Below are positions 62,081 through 64,000 of a stretch of DNA of 64,000 nt, in pieces. Where the stretch lies: NCBI GenBank assembly GCA_027492205.1, contig JAOZFN010000005.1:40775-104774 (forward strand). The letters run 5' to 3'. Origin of the DNA: Thermoproteota archaeon (GTDB lineage Archaea > Korarchaeota > Korarchaeia > Korarchaeales > Korarchaeaceae). The notes beneath the pieces are model-generated. The model was given only the letters and a program-made list of their open reading frames with translations, had not been told where the DNA came from and made no database searches. The position numbers and the translations under genes were made by a program. Each line of letters opens with the position of its first letter. Position 1 is the stretch's first letter.

Positions 62081-63211
62081 TCAGCGGACCGCGTCGGGGG
62101 CGAGGTAGCCCCAGCGGTCCACGGCGACCCTCATCTCCTCGCTCGCCTCCACCGCCTCGAAGAACCCCTCGCCCCTGAGGGCCGCGTCTATGGCCGCCCT
62201 CGCCGCCGAGACGCCGCTCTTGTAACCCCAGGGGTGGTCGTAGACCCCCTCGTCGAATAGGAGCACTTGATTGGCCCCGAACAGCGAGACGTTCGCCTCC
62301 ACCGAGCCCGGGTGCATGACCCCCCTGGCCGAGGGCATGGCGCTCCGGATCCCCTGAATCTTCCCTAGGAGGGCCGAGTCCGTCTCCTCTATGCTGGCCC
62401 TCGGCGCCGAGCCAGCCGAGGGTCTCTCGACCATCCCCGCCCCAGCCAGCCTGAGCAGGGTGGCGCACGCGCCGGGCGAGAGCCAGCGCATGGGGACGTA
62501 GCCCGGACCTCCCCGGGCGTACACGCCGATCTTGACGTCCAAAGCCGCTATGGCCTCTATGCTCGCCAAGCTTGACGCTTCCACCGCCGCGAACGGAAGG
62601 CCGGCGTCTGCCGCCTCCTGAACCCGATCCACGAGCGCGTCGGCTCTCGATTCGACCGACACCACGTAGATCGGCCTCCTACCTGTTTCCTCCTTCACCC
62701 TGTCCATCATGTCGGCGGCATGAGACGCGCGGGCCGAGATGGGCGAGTCGGGATGATCGACCAGGAACTCCGGTTCCAACCCGAGGTCTGCTCCGGACGC
62801 GGCAAGCTCATAGAACCTCTTAGCGAGCTCAAACGGTTCTCGGCTCTCTGCCCTTATCACGACCCCCAGCAGCGGGCCCCTTATGCCGGTGTACCTGCGA
62901 ACGTCCTTGAGCCCCAGCCTGGGCCCCCTGAACAGCCCCTCGGGGACGGCGAGGCGGGACACCCTCGCTTCAGCCGGGATGGCCCTGAGGACGCTCCTGA
63001 GCATCTGGGCCAAGTGGGTGGCCGGAGAAGCGGGGTCGACGATATCTCGCGGTATCTCCACGGTCAGCCTCTCCCCGTCGGCCACCCTCTTGACCCTGGG
63101 TGCCGGATCTCCCAGCCCCCTGAACGCCGAGTTTAACGCCTCCACAGCCGCCTCCACGGCTTCGTGATCTTTCAGGTTGAGCTCGGCCACGATGTCAGCT
63201 GAACTCGACAT
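62081..63211 (-). CDS. Degenerate RuBisCO large-subunit-like protein
   Basis: A 376-residue protein that follows type III RuBisCO along its length. Residues 95-185 (RGPRLGLKDVRRY, RGPLLGVV, ETGRRPIYVVSV) align with the start of the barrel, and 284-376 (KIQGIRSAMP, HPGSVEAN, DHPWGYKSGVSAARAAIDAA, WGYLAP) with its end. Every catalytic region is changed: the KPK motif reads RAE (120-122), the carbamylated-lysine KDDE reads LEPE (145-148), HRA reads YAR (231-233), the loop 6 lysine is gone (SAGSAPR), and the GGG phosphate site reads DEG (320-322). It is shorter than the usual 420-450. Function unknown. ATG 63211 is 27 bases from the element at 63235-63243. Confidence 0.8.
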   Translation of the reverse strand: MSSSADIVAELNLKDHEAVEAAVEALNSAFRGLGDPAPRVKRVADGERLTVEIPRDIVDPASPATHLAQMLRSVLRAIPAEARVSRLAVPEGLFRGPRLGLKDVRRYTGIRGPLLGVVIRAESREPFELAKRFYELAASGADLGLEPEFLVDHPDSPISARASHAADMMDRVKEETGRRPIYVVSVESRADALVDRVQEAADAGLPFAAVEASSLASIEAIAALDVKIGVYARGGPGYVPMRWLSPGACATLLRLAGAGMVERPSAGSAPRASIEETDSALLGKIQGIRSAMPSARGVMHPGSVEANVSLFGANQVLLFDEGVYDHPWGYKSGVSAARAAIDAALRGEGFFEAVEASEEMRVAVDRWGYLAPDAVR

Positions 63212-63234
63212 CCCGCGGCCCTCCTGGTAAACTC

Positions 63235-63243
63235 CTTAATGGT
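63235..63243. promoter_or_regulatory. AT-rich element exactly between two divergent leaderless starts
   Basis: CCTTAATGG, centred near 63238, is about 26-27 bases from the ATG of the RuBisCO-like gene (63211, reverse) and 26 from the ATG of the Clp1-like gene (63264, forward). The spacing is symmetric and right for leaderless transcripts on both sides. Confidence 0.5.
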
Positions 63244-63263
63244 TTTTGCCACGGGAAATCCAG

Positions 63264-64000
63264 ATGGCCCTCGACGCCGAGGAGGGCTCAGAGGTTACGC
63301 TAGAGCCGGGTCAGGGATTCGTGGTCTACGGACCCCTCAGGGTCTCGACCCTAGAGGGGGAGGTGGAGGTCTGGGGGGCGCCCGCTGACGAGGTGATTGT
63401 GGACCATCCCGACGTGCCGGTCCTCGTGAGGGCCGTGGAGAGGTCGAGGGTCCTCGTGGCGGGAGCCGGCAGCGTCGAACCCCTCGAGGATCTCATTCCA
63501 GAGTCTTGGGAGGAGGTCGCCGGTTCCATCGAGCCGGGAGACACCCTCGTCGTATTGGGCGGGGTCGACGTCGGCAAGAGCGGGCTGCTTACTTTCCTCA
63601 CGAATCGACTGGCCGCCGAGGGCATGAGGGTGGCGCTGCTCGACGCCGACGTCGGGCAGTCTGACGTGGGCCCCCCGGGGACCATGGGCCTCCTGCTTGC
63701 CGACTCCCCGCTGATCCACCCAAAGCTCTCAGAGCCCTCGGCGCTGTTCTTCGTGGGGGACGTGACGCCCCGGGGTCACCTGCTTCCGATGGTGGTCGGC
63801 TCTCTGAGACTGGCGAGGCTCGCCCGGGAGAGGGGCGCCGACGTGACTCTGGTGAACACGACCGGCATGATAAGGGGGGGCGCGGCGAGGGCGCTGAAGA
63901 GGTTCAAGCTCGCCGCCCTGAACCCGACCAAGGTGCTGATGATCCAGAGGGAGGGGGAGGCCGAGCACATCAGGCGGCTCATTCCCGGGGGCGCTAGGGT
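63264..64000 (+). CDS. Clp1/Grc3-type polynucleotide 5'-kinase (partial)
   Basis: The first 245 codons of a gene that runs off the right edge. An N-terminal beta region (TLEPGQGFVVYGPLRVS, to about residue 85) precedes the kinase domain, which has Walker A (LGGVDVGKSGLL, near 97), the lid/Walker B pattern LLDADVGQSDVGPPGT (near 122), LFFVGDVTPRGH and VNTTGMIRG. This matches archaeal Clp1-like RNA/DNA 5'-kinases that phosphorylate the 5'-OH of nucleic acids, for example after tRNA splicing. Probably leaderless from the element at 63235-63243. Confidence 0.88.
   Translation, partial: MALDAEEGSEVTLEPGQGFVVYGPLRVSTLEGEVEVWGAPADEVIVDHPDVPVLVRAVERSRVLVAGAGSVEPLEDLIPESWEEVAGSIEPGDTLVVLGGVDVGKSGLLTFLTNRLAAEGMRVALLDADVGQSDVGPPGTMGLLLADSPLIHPKLSEPSALFFVGDVTPRGHLLPMVVGSLRLARLARERGADVTLVNTTGMIRGGAARALKRFKLAALNPTKVLMIQREGEAEHIRRLIPGGAR

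Overview
This is a stretch of chromosome from a thermophilic archaeon. TBP, TFB, RpoP, RpoK, Alba, a group II chaperonin, GINS-MCM, a class I lysyl-tRNA synthetase, an archaeosine transglycosylase, an A-type ATPase and a Ser/His-type signal peptidase leave no doubt about the domain. The DNA is strongly G+C rich, many genes start with GTG or TTG, and many start codons lie about 26 bases from a TATA-like element, so leaderless transcripts appear common. A crenactin-like actin, an XPF nuclease without a helicase domain and a multi-OB RPA suggest the TACK group (Korarchaeota-like or Crenarchaeota-like). That placement is inference; no rRNA is present to fix it. Genes are densely packed, and no CRISPR array, insertion sequence, prophage or rRNA operon was seen.

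Layout. 1-7.3 kb: end of a regulator, tRNA-Leu(CAA), NAD kinase, then a replication and repair run, GINS - MCM (with intein) - Hel308. 7.3-11.4 kb: PurB, a beta-CASP ribonuclease, and the archaeal trio Era-like GTPase, DUF2073 and DUF2072 zinc ribbon. 11.4-18.6 kb: TrmI, TgtA, CofE-like ligase, GTP-dependent dephospho-CoA kinase, an unusual cobalamin/radical SAM protein, tRNA-Pro and two orphans. 18.6-29.4 kb: transcription core (TFB, RpoP, signal peptidase, TBP, AMMECR1), LysS, Alba, RpoK, thermosome and an Lhr helicase. 29.4-31.3 kb: two DUF131 membrane proteins and a UDP-GlcNAc 2-epimerase with an extra RCK_C-like domain. 31.4-42.2 kb: all nine recognisable A-ATPase subunits, split into a forward pair (I, K) and a reverse F-H-E-A-B-D-C operon, with an intein in subunit B. 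42.2-50.9 kb: tRNA-Leu(UAA), a CYTH protein, an SAH-deaminase-family enzyme, a membrane-anchored metalloprotease, PorDAB without a gamma subunit, two small orphans, agmatinase and an ECF-type S protein. 50.9-64 kb: HflX, a UbiD-family decarboxylase, AsnRS, XPF, RPA, RtcA, O6-alkylguanine transferase, an actin homologue, a DUF72 protein, ribose-1,5-bisphosphate isomerase, a highly degenerate RuBisCO-like protein, and the start of a Clp1-type polynucleotide kinase.

How the genes work together. Most of the window is information processing (replication, repair, transcription, tRNA modification and charging) plus the ATP synthase. Metabolic genes are few: purine, CoA and F420 synthesis, pyruvate oxidation, agmatine hydrolysis, and a nucleotide-salvage corner at the right end.

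The most unusual items are: the RuBisCO homologue that has lost essentially every catalytic residue yet sits tail-to-tail with ribose-1,5-bisphosphate isomerase; two inteins that share a helix-turn-helix insert but are at different stages of endonuclease decay; the epimerase-RCK_C fusion; the ferredoxin-like cysteine insert inside a radical SAM motif; and several intergenic regions where one central AT-rich element is placed to serve two divergent, leaderless genes. All functional statements come from reading the sequence and recalled family knowledge; no database search was run.
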